DNA of 64,000 bases from Primula veris (lineage: Eukaryota; Streptophyta; Magnoliopsida; Ericales; Primulaceae). The notes below the pieces were generated by a model. The model saw only the letters and a list, made by a program, of their open reading frames with translations. It was not told the origin of the DNA and ran no database searches. The position numbers and the translations under genes were made by a program. The DNA lies in the NCBI GenBank assembly GCA_963682055.1, contig OY821746.1, forward strand, positions 25,176,481-25,240,480, in the 5' to 3' direction. Below, piece after piece: positions 48,776-60,900 of this stretch (positions are counted from its first letter, which is position 1; each line of letters starts with the position of its first letter).

Positions 48776-48883
48776 TATTTTAAGAAGTTTTCATACTAAT
48801 TGTCCATTTTTTTAAAAGTCAACTAATTCTATTTTAAGAAGTTTTCATACTAATTGTCCATTTTTTAAAAAGTCAACTAATAA
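48776..48883. repeat. two-copy 54-bp tandem duplication
   Basis: The units 48776-48829 and 48830-48883 are almost identical (TAAGAAGTTTTCATACTAAT, TGTCCATTTTTT, AAAGTCAACTAA). Recent and non-coding. Confidence 0.85.
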
Positions 48884-49471
48884 GTTAAAAATATTCCAAT
48901 TTTATATTCCAATTTTATCATTTATTTTGCTTTTATTACAAAATTTAATATAATGAATAATGGGTATAATTTGTATTTGAACTACTAGACAAAAGAATAA
49001 TAACATGTTTATAAAAATTTAGTTATGGACAAACAATTCGAAACGGATAAAATATTATTTTGAGTGAAAAACTAAGCCTTGGGTAAGTCGAAACCAAAAG
49101 GGTGAATCATAACTTTGTACCATAGTTTACACCAAAATACAATTGATCTATCGTAGTTGAAAATTTGAAACTGATTTATCCTTTTAAAATTTTAGCTATG
49201 TGAAAGATTTGGTTTTTAAAATTTAACCGAAATGATGATGAGAGGAGACTGCTTAAGCATTTAAATTTGATCTACAAAATTGCGGACCGTTTAAATGATC
49301 AGGTTTATCATACAAGTTGACTTTTCATCTAAATATATGACCAATTCTTACACTTTTTAAAACTTAAAAGGAAAATATATGAATGACTATTTATGCAACA
49401 ACCACTGAACAAAACCAATCATAAAAGCAAGTAACTTGATCGTAAAGGCTGACACAAACACTGAATTAGTA

Positions 49472-49644
49472 CTCCCTCATACAAAATCACGTTCAAATTT
49501 CAACTGATGTAATTAAAGTGTCGAAATGAAAAAAATCAAATTAGAATTTTTTTTAAAATTATTTCGGTAATTTAGTTATATGTTCAAACCCGATCAAAGT
49601 AGCAAGTGGTTTTGTACCGTACATGTAAATTGATACGGAGGGAG
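49472..49644. mobile_element. Stowaway-type MITE
   Basis: The ends CTCCCTCATAC and GATACGGAGGGAG are inverted, with TA on both sides (49470-49471, 49645-49646). The length, 173 bases, is typical of Stowaway elements. It lies about 260 bases upstream of the LOG start codon, so within or next to its promoter. Confidence 0.8.
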
Positions 49645-49906
49645 TAAAAAAAAGAATCAGCTTGGGTTTGTTATGTTTTTTCCCATCATTATATATTATA
49701 TACATACATATTCACCCACATATTTATATAATTATATCCATCAAAGACTGGTCAGGTTTTGTTTACCAATCACCATATAAGCATTAACCCGTCTTTTGTA
49801 TCACTTACTCTTTTTCTTTTTCCTCATAGCTTTTTGATCCTCAAGAAAATCTTTTTTTTTTTGGGGATTGAATTTAAAGAAAGATAAAGAGAAAAGTATC
49901 TGGTTA

Positions 49907-52463
49907 ATGGAAGGAAATAATAATACCATCAGGTTCAAGAGGGTTTGTGTCTTTTGTGGAAGTAATTCTGGACACAAAGAAATCTTTAGTCATGCTGCTA
50001 TGGAATTAGGCAATGAGTTGGTGAGTTTTTTTTTCAGTTTCTAAAAAAAAATTTTTAAAAAATTTAGTTGATCGTTCTAAACTTAGGACTTTTTACTATT
50101 TACTTTGTATCCATGATGTTTGATCATTTTAGGAAATCTTTTTCCCCCAAAAAGCGTGTCTACACTTTTTATTTTTTCATCAAATCAGCATGATATAACG
50201 TTTGAGTTTCAGTAAGGTATTTGTCTCAAAAATTTGTGTTATTTTTTTGTATCTGACTTTGGTCTTGAAATTTGTTAAGTATTGGAAGTATTCTTTTTGA
50301 TGCATACCCTTGTTAAATTTCTTCTTTCTGTCTAACCATTAAGTTATATCTAGATTGTTTTCTGATTATGAGACCATTTGCTCTTCTGTATGGTCTTGAA
50401 AATGTAACTTTTTAATCCTTCCTTTCTTTCTGTTTTCCATCACCATTTTATTTTTAACAGTAATTTATTTAAAGTCTCTTCCCTTAGGTGATTGACTTAT
50501 ATCTTATGTAGTATATATAAGTCTCTTCCCGTTTTATGAAGTCTCGTACTTACCTAATTTAAGAAGTGAACTTTTAGGTGAACAGAAAAATAGATTTGGT
50601 ATATGGTGGTGGAAGTGTTGGGCTCATGGGTTTGATTTCCCAAAGAGTGTATGATGGTGGTTGCCATGTTCTTGGGTAAGTTTGATTCTTAAATAGTAGT
50701 TTATGCTTTATATTCTCATATGTTGTAAAGACAACTTCTCCATGAAATTTTATAATTAGAATTAACTTCATGAATGCATGTACCTTGCAGGGTCATTCCA
50801 AAAGCACTTGTGCCTCTTGAGGTACTCATTAGTTTGTAATTGTTGTGCCTGTGTACTACTGTATATATAATTCCTTGTAGATTAGTCTTGGGTCAATATT
50901 GAATTGTTTCATGAAGATATAATATCAAAATTGTCATAAGAAATTATCCCCAAGTTTGACATACAACATAACCTATAATCATAGGTGGATAAATAATATT
51001 ATGATCTCATCTTTGCTTGGCCTGGTTTAGTTTGACTTTACAATTTTTCCCGTTTGGTTCTGCAAATCTTTAAGGTTCTTAATGTTTTCTTCTCAAATAA
51101 GTTCAATGATTATGAAGAACATTATCAAAAGAGAAGTAAAGACTAAGAAACGCACCTTTTTTTCCGGTCTGGCAATGAGATTACTATGCCTATTGCGTGA
51201 ATTTAACATGAAAATCATGAGCATTTGTTTTGGACAGATATCTGGTGAAACTGTTGGGGAAGTTAATATTGTTTCTGATATGCATGAGCGTAAAGCCTTG
51301 ATGGCTAGAAAGGCTGACGCTTTCATTGCCCTTCCAGGTAATTTTTAAATTTTCCTTATTTTCGATTTCACTTTATATTGCTTGTAGTCATGAGATTTTG
51401 AAATTCTTTTAGGTGGATATGGAACCATGGAGGAGTTATTGGAGATGATAACATGGGCACAACTAGGTATTCATAAAAAGCCAGTAAGTCCTTGAATTGT
51501 CTCCAAACAAAAAAAAACCTGTTCTTAATTTTAATTACTGAATTTTAATTTTCTCTTACATAGGTTGGCCTGCTAAATGTTGATGGATACTATAATTCTC
51601 TTCTTGCATTGTTTGATAATGGTGTTGAAGAAGGTTTCATCATGCCAAGGGCTCGGGATATAGTCTTATCTGCTCCAACTGCTAAAGATCTTCTAGAAAA
51701 AATGGAGGTAATTATTTAATTAATAAACCTGTTTATTCCTTTTTACATATTTCATCCTTTCCCCATTCTTCTGTTGTCATGTTATGAATGAAGCATTAGC
51801 TTTTGATTTTGTAGTGATGAAATCTTGTATGGTTATAGACAGAAATAGTGGTGTCAGCACATGTGCCTCTTTGTTTCATGAACTACTTTTAACTCATGAT
51901 AGTTTTTCTACATTAAAAAGAGAGAAATCCTAAATTTTTCTTCCTATGATGTCTTTTGAATCCGATGCTCTTCTTCAGGCCCTTAAATTTTTCCTTTGAT
52001 ACACTAGTACCCTTCATGATTTTTTTGTTTTTTTTAAGTTTTCAATAAAATAACTCTTCTACGTGATGATTATGAAGGTGCTTTCTTTATCATCTATTTA
52101 AACTGAAACTATTTACAGAGTTTATGCTATAAAAATTTATTGGAACTAAAACTCATCTGTGAAGTAAGCACAAGCCTTGGTGCCTTCTTTTGAATGAACA
52201 AGAGTTGGAGACCCATCTTTTTGTATGCTAAATAATTTGTATAAAGCTACCCTAAATTTAAGATTTCAAGCACAAATATAACGAAGCAGCACTTAGTAAT
52301 GAAAATCGAACCTGGCAGTAAATTTGTTTTCTTTATACTGTGCTCTAGTAGTTAATTTTTAAAATTGTTGCAGCAATATACTCCTTCACATGATTATGCT
52401 GCCCCTCATGAAAGCTGGCATATGGAACAGCTGGTCAATTGCACAAGTGATCAGGAGCAGTAG
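49907..52463 (+). CDS. LOG8: cytokinin riboside 5'-monophosphate phosphoribohydrolase (LOG8-like)
   Basis: Seven exons: 49907-50020, 50578-50675, 50791-50821, 51238-51337, 51413-51483, 51564-51707 and 52374-52463, total 215 residues, all GT-AG. The protein releases active cytokinin bases from their nucleoside monophosphates in one step, in cytosol and nucleus. Visible signatures: [15 protein letters not shown] at the start, the nucleotide-binding [21 protein letters not shown] with a conserved Arg (about 99), and the hallmark PGGYGTMEE (114-122) of LOG enzymes. NVDGYYN and [13 protein letters not shown] follow. The wording [16 protein letters not shown] and QYTPSHDY is closest, from recall, to Arabidopsis LOG8. 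The chosen ATG gives the usual short N-terminus. A Stowaway MITE lies in the upstream region. Confidence 0.94.
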
Positions 52464-53693
52464 CCTAAATGATTAAAATCATCATCATCTTGTTTGGAAT
52501 ATGATACTCAGAGTCATACTACACGACCACTATCTCGCCCATTACATTTTGAGACCGGGGTAGACTATGTAGCAGTCTTTTATATATCATTCACCTTTCC
52601 TTCCACAAGTGTGCAGAGTAGCGATTGATGTAGCCGTCTATGATTGTATCTCATTATTTTCCTGATATGATGCATCTTAGTATGAGTTTGGTTTTGACAA
52701 ATTTGTTTCAAATCCGTCCATTCAAATGAGTTCATGTGTATTCTCATAATTGATTCTGATCTGAGTTCTAGTACTAGAAGTACTATCGTTGCTCTTCTAC
52801 AATGGACACGGAGTTTACAGTGGAATTTTTATTCAAAATCCTGTTCTCTGGTCATGTCTTGCTATTAATACTTGCGAAAGCGCAAAAATGGCATGGGACT
52901 GTTGTACTGGAATTTAGGATGTGTATTAATAAGTGAAGTATTTGGTTTCTACTTTTAAGTTATGGCTATATTTGTATGTGAAAGAATAATCTTTCGATGG
53001 TATTTTGCTCGAAAAATCATATGGGTGTGAACATGAATTGCCCGGATGGTCAATTAGCTATTTACAATTTTTTTTTTTTTCCCTTTCACACGGATTTTCA
53101 ATTTTGTTCCCAAAATGCAATGAAAACGCCTTTTGTTCTAAAATAAGTTCTTCCGAAAGTAGGTGTTAATGGGTCTAGCTGGATCAACTTCATGAACATT
53201 GGGAGGTTAAAGTCGAATCATTAATGTTTGCATTAAGTAACAATCGCACTGCTTCTCTTGCTTTCCACATTCACTTGAGGTGAATTTTTTTGACTAAAAT
53301 GTGCCCAATTAATTGAAAAGGTTTGTTCCCCAAAACTTTCTTTAGTGATATATCATGATAGCTTTAAGAGGTTAGCATATATTTTCGAATTTAGTTATCC
53401 AGATCTGCTATGCTGACATGTTGTATTGAGTCCAAGCTGGAAAATCACATGGAGCTCTCTTATGTTACCCTACTTATTGGAACCAAATCGTTCATGGTAT
53501 CTCCAAATTGTCTGGGCCAAGTGGAGGAAAATTGAGTGTGACACCAAATAACGCAGGGTGTCCTTTGAATAATTGTACATCTGCCACTAAATTTAGTTTA
53601 ACCTTTTTCTTTGTAGTACATTTACCTGATAGGGTGTTGGTGATTTTAGTATCATCAATGTATTTTAGTAGTAATGTGATTTATTATAGGCCG
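52464..53693 (+). other. LOG 3' UTR and intergenic DNA
   Basis: The LOG 3' UTR probably occupies the first 250-400 bases. Nothing else with coding features was found; 53508-53702 has an open frame without homology that I can recognise. Confidence 0.4.
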
Positions 53694-54268
53694 ATGCAAT
53701 AATGCGTTAAACTCGGAAACGAGTTAGGGAAGTGCGGAGTGCACGCTCGTCGAGCCAACGTATAATTGAATATGAATAATTGAAACGGGGGTCCAAGGGG
53801 CAGAGCCCCTGGCGGGGTCCTAGGGGCAGAGCCCCTGGCGGGGTCCAAGGGGCGAGAGCTCCTGGCTGGGGACCCGCTGCCAGGACAGCGGGCGGGGTGC
53901 GGGGCAGCGCCCCGAGCGAAAATTTTTCCGAACAGTTGCTTCCTTTCCGGAAAATTTTGAATAGTTGGACCCTTTCCCAACCGACATAACCGGTTTTTCC
54001 GAACAGTTGCTTGCTTTCAGTTTCGGTTATTGATCTCCTATATAAGAAGTCATTTGGCATCGGTTTTGGATAGAGAAACATATAAGAAAATTCTCTCTAC
54101 ATTTCCTAATCTATTCTCCTTGCCAGAAACAGATTGTTCTTCAAGAATTATCCCCACAAAGATTTCGTGAACCCAGGCAATAATAGGGTCGAAATACTTT
54201 GTTCGGAAAGTGTACTAACACGATTTTTCGAAGTTATCCAGGATTATCATACCCTAAATTTCTAACAT
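53694..54268 (+). repeat. solo LTR with GC-rich hairpin block
   Basis: An isolated LTR-like unit: it starts near TGCAATAATGCG, carries a GC-rich repeat block, then two copies of TCCGAACAGTTGCTT, a TATA box (CTATATAAG, 54038-54046), a CT-rich leader and an end ...TTTCTAACA. No primer site or gag follows, so it appears solo. ATAGG occurs on both sides (53686-53690 and 54268-54272), which could be a 5-bp target duplication if the ends are shifted by a few bases. Similar GC-rich blocks are known to me from plant Copia LTRs. Confidence 0.6.
53786..53913. repeat. tandem 26-bp GC-rich palindromic units
   Basis: Units of the type GGGGTCCAAGGGGCAGAGCC plus CCTGGC repeat about three times regularly and then twice in degraded form. 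Each contains the self-complementary GGGGCAGAGCCCC or a variant. It is by far the most GC-rich stretch of the window and produces spurious long open frames on both strands. Confidence 0.85.
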
Positions 54269-55570
54269 AGGGATCACTCAGTGTGGCTAAAAAATATTCA
54301 GTTTTACCTTAAATACAGTAATCCAGTCTGCAAGGCACTCTAAACTCAAGGGAATGGTTTTTTAGTATTGCTACTCGGCATACTCGCACAATCTATCAAT
54401 CCGTACACTTACTTACAAACTTATTCTGAAAGTGGAAATAGAGAAACTTTTCTCCAGGAAGTTCTCTTGTGAAAGTATGAGCTGTGTGAACTAATGTATT
54501 CGTTAACATTCTAATTTTAGCTTCTGATATGGTCGTTGTCATGGACCTTGGTATATTCATGTAAAGAGAAGTTATAAACTACATGTTGGAGTGTGTGTTT
54601 CTAACCCATCTTTGTGGAGGCGACTCTCGTCTCTCCTACTTAAGTTCGTTGAAACACGTGTACTTTGGAAATGCCCATGTACTCGTACCAGGTAAGTACT
54701 AACCGAAGTCCGGATACTGTTGCTTTGGGTATGGTTATTCTGAAATAAATTAAGAAAAAACATTCTTATGTATGAATTTGGTAATCTCAGGATACGACAA
54801 TGAGATGTGACGAGACGTGAATTAGACTCATGTGAAATCGTTTTGTGTTTTTTTTTCCTCTCCTATTCTATTTCATCGGAGGTGTACACGGTTCTTTCTT
54901 CTAAATTCTGCTCTAAATCCCTGTGACACGTCTGAATCGTTTAGAACATCAAATATATGTTTATTAGTGGATAAATTCTATCCACATGACTTAACGAGCA
55001 CCGAAAAGTTGCAATTGGAGATGCAACTATAACATTACAAGCATGGTGTTGTCAGTGCCATCTCCAGCAATTTTGAGTCTCAAATCTAACTTAGATAAGA
55101 GGCTCTCGCATGATGATACAGTATACACAGAGTCCTAGAGAAAAAAGTTTTGTTCACGTAGATTCCGTTACATTAAAACTTGAGCAGATACAATATATTA
55201 ATCATAAAATTAAACAGATGCATGAGCTGTTAGGTTAGTAAGAACCGAAAAACCTCATAAATATAAAGCATTTTCTTTATTCGTGGTAAATACAATGATA
55301 TTTTTATCTTAAAATTTTGATAATTTATCAAGAAGCAACCGAACATGGATAAACCGGAGTAGAGTAATTAATAGTAAGTTTTTATAATTAATACCATCAT
55401 TTTATCATACTTAAAATTAGTACTAAAAAATTCTATATATAAAGGGCAATACATACTCCACTGTTAAAAGAAAACAGTGAGGCTTTCTTCCCTCAAATTC
55501 ATTCCATTTAACGCATAGATTGTATTTTGGTCCCATCTATTAGTATATTTTATGATGTTAATGTAAATAA

Positions 55571-55574
<4 letters not shown>
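54269..55574. other. gene-free intergenic DNA
   Basis: No recognisable gene. Moderately AT-rich; the open frames at 54572-54763 and 54832-55032 have no family features that I can see. Confidence 0.4.

Positions 55575-55606
<32 letters not shown>
55575..55606. repeat. (AT)n microsatellite
   Basis: Sixteen AT units in a row within AT-rich DNA. Confidence 0.92.
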
Positions 55607-55608
<2 letters not shown>

Positions 55609-55692
55609 CAAAAAAAATGCCCCACCAAATTGGAGTCCCCAAGTAAGAGCTTTGTGAATTTGTCTTTAGAGCCCTTCCTGGGTGTCGTTAAT

Positions 55693-56008
55693 CATTCTGA
55701 TTACAAATGTCTTTCATCTATTTCTTAATTATGTCAGTGGTTTCTGAAGACCGAGATGTCAGTCATTTATAACCTTGTGTTTCGAACGATTGTGTTTGTA
55801 CTTATGTACTCTTCGGGTTTCTACAATGACATCGGAGCCGTCCTTTTCGGCAATGAAGATAGTTGAAACTAGTTTTCGTAGTAAAATGACTGATGAATAT
55901 CTCAAAGATGTGTTAATTATGTATGTCGAAAAGGAAATTACTCAAAGCAACAAATCAATTCTTGAAGTTTTTCGAAATACGAAAGTACGCAATGTGTCAA
56001 TTGAATAA
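55693..56008 (+). pseudogene. hAT-type transposase C-terminal (dimerisation) relic
   Basis: The second frame reads TLRVSTMTSEPSFSAMKIVE then KMTDEYLKDVLIMYVEKEI. This matches the hAT-dimerisation end of TTF/ZMYM1-type plant transposase-like proteins (consensus LTLPVSTATTERAFSAMK... LVIYIEKEIA). The preceding part, LCQWFLKTEMSVIYNLVFR, lies in another frame, so a frameshift near 55800 separates them. The rest of the transposase is missing. This is a dead fragment. Confidence 0.75.
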
Positions 56009-57909
56009 TTGTTTAAATTCGTAGCACGTAAATTCTTTCCAAACTAATCGTATTCTAATTTTGGAAGTTTTATTTCATAAATGAGAAATTGAGTATGTAA
56101 TATAAGTTTGGTTTTTCCGTTCTTTATACTTTTGAAAAATCGTATGTGCTTCTATTAGGAACCCCGAACATGTTCTGGAACTGTCCCTGGTCGCACATTT
56201 AAAATTTTAATACAGTATGCATCTACATATATGCATGTTTTTATTATTATTGAAAAAATTATGTGTGTAGGTATCAATGTATCGTAATAACATTTCATAA
56301 ACATGTTATACTGTAGCGTCAAACAGAACGAAAAGCTATATTCCAGTTGGCTTAAAAAGGTAAAGCTGTCTAGAGCATATGATTATAATCATCAAGTTCT
56401 AAATTACATTCGAAACCGTAAAGTTGAATTTCAAGAGTAAAAATAAAAGTGAGCAAGGCTGCAAGTGATATGCTTGTTTTTTTAACCTTTTCAGAATCAA
56501 ATTTTCTTATCCAACATCAACATCAAGATTCAATGTATGTCTTTTTTCCTACACTCTGAAACATGTTTTTTTAGGACATTACTCTAAGCCATTTCTTTGG
56601 GACACAGTTTTGGTAAGATAACTTCATAATTGACTCGCAGTTCAATTAAAAACACATTAGTTTTGTTTCGGACTCTTGAAACTTAAATTTAGTATTAAAA
56701 ATGAAAAGATACCCACACGAGTACTTGTCGCAACCATGGAAAATGAACAATTGGTTGGAGCACACGCAGAAGATGTCTTGCAGGATCCGACAATTCACGA
56801 TCCCAAGCTTCCTTAGACATGTGCTTCAAATCCCCCAAATTTAATGACAGAGTGGCTCAATGCTAGAAACAATCCCGTTAGGGGAGCTTTTGCAATTTCA
56901 TTAAAAGACAAAAATGGAATAATTTCTCTAACATCCTTATGCTAAGGTAAAAAATTAAATGAAAATGGATACAAGGAAATGTCTCCTTTGAGCTCAACTA
57001 AGATAGTAAGATCCATATTGTCCGTGAGGTTGGCTTCTTTTAAACCAGACAACAACTTCTTAACATTGTAATCCGGTCTGTCACATCAAATTATCTCTTT
57101 TTGGTTGTTTATTTCAAGCTAAGTATCTTTAATTTCTTGTTTAAAACAAGTTTACACTTTTGGTTCACCGGTTTGGATTAGTTTAGTTTCATCTCTAATT
57201 CTTTACTTCAAAAGAATCTAGATTTTTTTTTTTTGAAAGCTGAAACCAAACAAGCCCTTAGGAAGAGAACTTTGACAGGCCAATGGCGAATGAAATGGGA
57301 CACGATTGTTGTACATAAATTTTGCCCCGAGAAGGTACACTCCATGATGTCACTGTGGCTCTTTCAATTGTTAGTAGTTGAGTATTTATGCAATTGATAA
57401 AATAAACTTGGCAAGATAATTTATGATATTTTTTTTCACTTGTAGTACATTAATTCCGGGTAAATCCACAGTACAAATATCATTGCTTGGCTACTTTAGG
57501 TTTAGCAATGCAGTTCATAATAGGAATCCACATGAGATGAATAAAAAAACAAATGCTAAGGTGAACAAATTGATTTGCAGGATTCCGAACATCTGCTTCA
57601 CCAAAAGGCACGTCGCACAACATGTTGCCCAAGAAACATGGCAAACAGATATTTTGCAAATACTCAAGACTGTTACATCCCAAGGGTTTATCATATATAA
57701 AGGGAAGGTAAACAAACAATACGTGTCTAAAGACATTTAACTGATAAATCAACAACATTTTCAATTGAACTACCCGGACCACCACCAATTTGTACATAAA
57801 ACCCAGCCTTGTTTACAGTTTATGTGGCTGCTGCCGCTGCTCCCACCACAACTAATAAACATGTGCATCTAATTTTGTTTTTTCTCTTTTTTGTTGGTAG
57901 AATTAAAAA
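56009..57909. other. intergenic DNA and NIPA 3' flank
   Basis: No gene recognised. Frames at 57423-57740 (+) and 57480-57797 (-) overlap each other on opposite strands with no recognisable domain and are probably chance. The part nearest 57909 should include the NIPA 3' UTR. Confidence 0.4.
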
Positions 57910-60900
57910 TCAGGCCTTTTCTTTAGATGGAGATGACATCAAATGTTGCAACGTGGAGGCCTGGATAACAGCACTTGGACTTGAATCTCTTGAATGGACA
58001 GACGACCCATGTCGCCTGAGCCCTAAATTCCTGTCCACATTAGTACGCAAGAAACGTTTCATCGGCTTTGGAATGTATTTCAAGAGCCTTGTCGAAGAAA
58101 CCAGCAAAATCACTCCCAGGATTATCAAAAACCTGTCATGAAACACAGATCATAACCAAAGTGAAAAATTAGAATGCCGCATAATGTATGGTAGCAGGGA
58201 TGGCTCAGAGCATATATATATATGCTCCATGTAATCTCTTTTACAAGAATTAGACGGTTGGTAAACGAAGGCATCACCTTTGTCAAATTGCACAGAGAAC
58301 CCACTCTAAGTTAGCAAAGAAATAAGCAATGATCCGAAACGTGTAAGAAAATTAATTTTCTGATGATGTTGTGAAAAAAAGCGAAGTAAATAGAGCATGT
58401 ACAAACATCTTTTTTTCTAAAGACTGAGAATAATTTCTTCAGGATGAATGTTCCTAAATCTTGGTCTGAAACATACCATCAGGCTTTTTACTGATTCAGT
58501 CTAAAGATTCACTGGAAATGTGAAACAGTGTAGTTCGGTGGATAAATTAAAAACCAGCATCTAAGTCTCCTAGGGTGCTTAATCAGTGTCAAAATACAGG
58601 ACTTAAATCATTGCTTTGTATTGGTTCATGTTGAGAAAAGGTAAGGAAAAAAAGCAAAAAACTGGCAATTGTGTTTTAAGTTTACCATCCCAGCAAAAGA
58701 AATAGGCGGCCTGTTGGTGATGAAGGCAGTCGTTCACCTAAAGCAAGCATACCGGCAAGTACACCTGTCACAATGGATGCCACAGCAGCACATGTTGACA
58801 CCACGATTGCCCTTCCATGCTTCAAACCTCTCGTCTGTTTGCAGACAGTTAAACCAAAAGGCACGAGTTTAATAAGATGACCCCACCAAGTTATAAATAG
58901 AGACATGAGCTAATTACAAATTTAAAACTGCCCCAATAAGTTATAAACCAAAAGGCCAAGTAGACCGGTGTTAGTTACGTGATCGGACACCGGAGAGCAC
59001 TTATAATTAGTGGAGAGGTGTATGTAATTCACAAAAAAGACAACGTTTGTTGATTGTGAAATTGCATGAAGAACTATTACACCAAAAAAGACCAGGTCTT
59101 TTATCATGTGTCCGAATGGAATAAGCTACTGTATTTATACCCAACAAAACAGAAAAAATATGGTAGCAGAGCATTCTTTTGATACCTGATAAAAGAATCC
59201 CGTACCGCTGAAGCATATACTAATCAAGATACAAGTAGGAACCAGCAATTTTGAAAAGCCTTGCTCCAAGAATACAAAACCCATCTTTGATATCACGGAC
59301 GCAATCCTGCAAAAATAATTTATAAGCAAACTTGTTACGAAAAGTAATGCAACTAGAACAAGATCAAACAAAGTAACCCCGATAATAAGTACCAAGAAAC
59401 AAAGAAGTAGCCTTGTACATGAAGTCACCTTCAAAGCACTATTCTTTACAATTAGCAGTGTAAAGCAGGGAGGGAACTAGGTTGTGAATGAAGGGTGCAG
59501 TGGCCAAATCAATTTTTGACAATTTATTTTAAGGGACTTAGCCTCACAAAAGCTCCGGGAAAAAGAAAAAACAAACACATATTTGACACTAACTTTCCCC
59601 CTTAATATCTACTAGAGAACTACAGGGTGGGCTTCCTATCAACACACATTTCACTTTGCATGAGCATGCTTCTCTACTATACTAGAAAATAGGTCAGGAG
59701 TCTGTAATGAGGTAATCTTTGCACATTATCCATGCCAAACTAGAAGTTATAAATCAAGCACAATGATGAAGACTTGTTATTCCTATATTTTTTAAAATTT
59801 CTTTCTCCATGTTTTGTTCCAAGTGAATTAATGTTCTTTTAAAAATTTAACTCAATCTGAATTTCGGGACTTACAAAAGGATGGAAATCTTTGCTTCTAC
59901 AGTTCTACTATTGTACCATAACGAAAAACTATCCACCTACAAGTATAAGGGAGCTCTCAGACTAAATAGATGTTAGATCTGTATTTCTGTAAAAGCTATT
60001 TTCTCCGATGTAATTGCATCAGGACAGAGACTTGACTTGATTTTGGACCAAAAAATCTGTTACCAAACATAGCCTAAATAAAACAAATGTCGACCACTAG
60101 TCCTAAAACACAAACCCGCCAAGCTTGCATCCCTCTTCGACTATTGAACTACCATATGGATGATGGTATTCACTATTCAGAAAGTAAAAGCTCTTGAGAA
60201 ATCACATTACCAATAAGAGTGCAGATATTTGAAGAGCAAGAGTCAATAACACAAATTATGCAAGTGATAACATTCTGATTCAGGTAGAATAGAGTCATGG
60301 AAGCAACGTACCCAAAAAGGATGCCTGATTCCAAGCCATAAATAATTTCCTCAATAACCTCAGATTGCATCTGCCACAAAAGATGTGCCATGTCACAACA
60401 TGAGAAGTCCAATCCTTAATAGTATTAAAAACATATCAAGGACGATAAATAAATAAATAAATATATATATATATATAACGAAAACCTACCAGCTCTTGTT
60501 CTCTTCGTTGACGTCGATAAATGCGAAGCAATGCATTAAGTAGTATCTACAGCAAACAGAATCCAGTTACTCCTACAATCTTGTGCTTTTACAATAGAAC
60601 ATCGCAGTTTAAACTGTAAAAAAAATACAACTGCCAAAACACAGCACAGAAAGAGAGCACCCCAACATAGATAAACTCTAGCATACAAATGCATAAGTGA
60701 TCAATAGTACCCCTTCTTACAGTTCTCATTCTCATAAAAGGAATCTGGAATTTCACTGATATTTACCATAAAAGAACATCAGACGTGTTCACTATGCTAA
60801 GCTGCTCACAGATAATAGAATGGACATATGGTTTAAGACACCATATAGTCAACTTATAGTTCTGCTTTATTTGATTCGACAACGTTAGCAAAAAAGTTGT

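Noticed and set aside
51082..51348. 88-codon frame spanning the LOG intron and exon 4
   Set aside because: Only the part after 51238 is coding; the upstream part is intron before a clear TTTGGACAG acceptor.
53786..53913. Regular repeats considered as a CRISPR-like array
   Set aside because: The repeats are contiguous without unique spacers, lie in plant nuclear DNA and sit inside an LTR.
53684..54081. Overlapping Gly/Pro-rich frames on both strands
   Set aside because: They come from the tandem GC-rich palindromic units of an LTR, not from a gene.
57809..58141. Plus-strand 110-codon frame resembling a protein C-terminus
   Set aside because: The opposite strand carries the last NIPA9 exon with correct splice phase and conserved C-terminal words, so the plus frame is a shadow.
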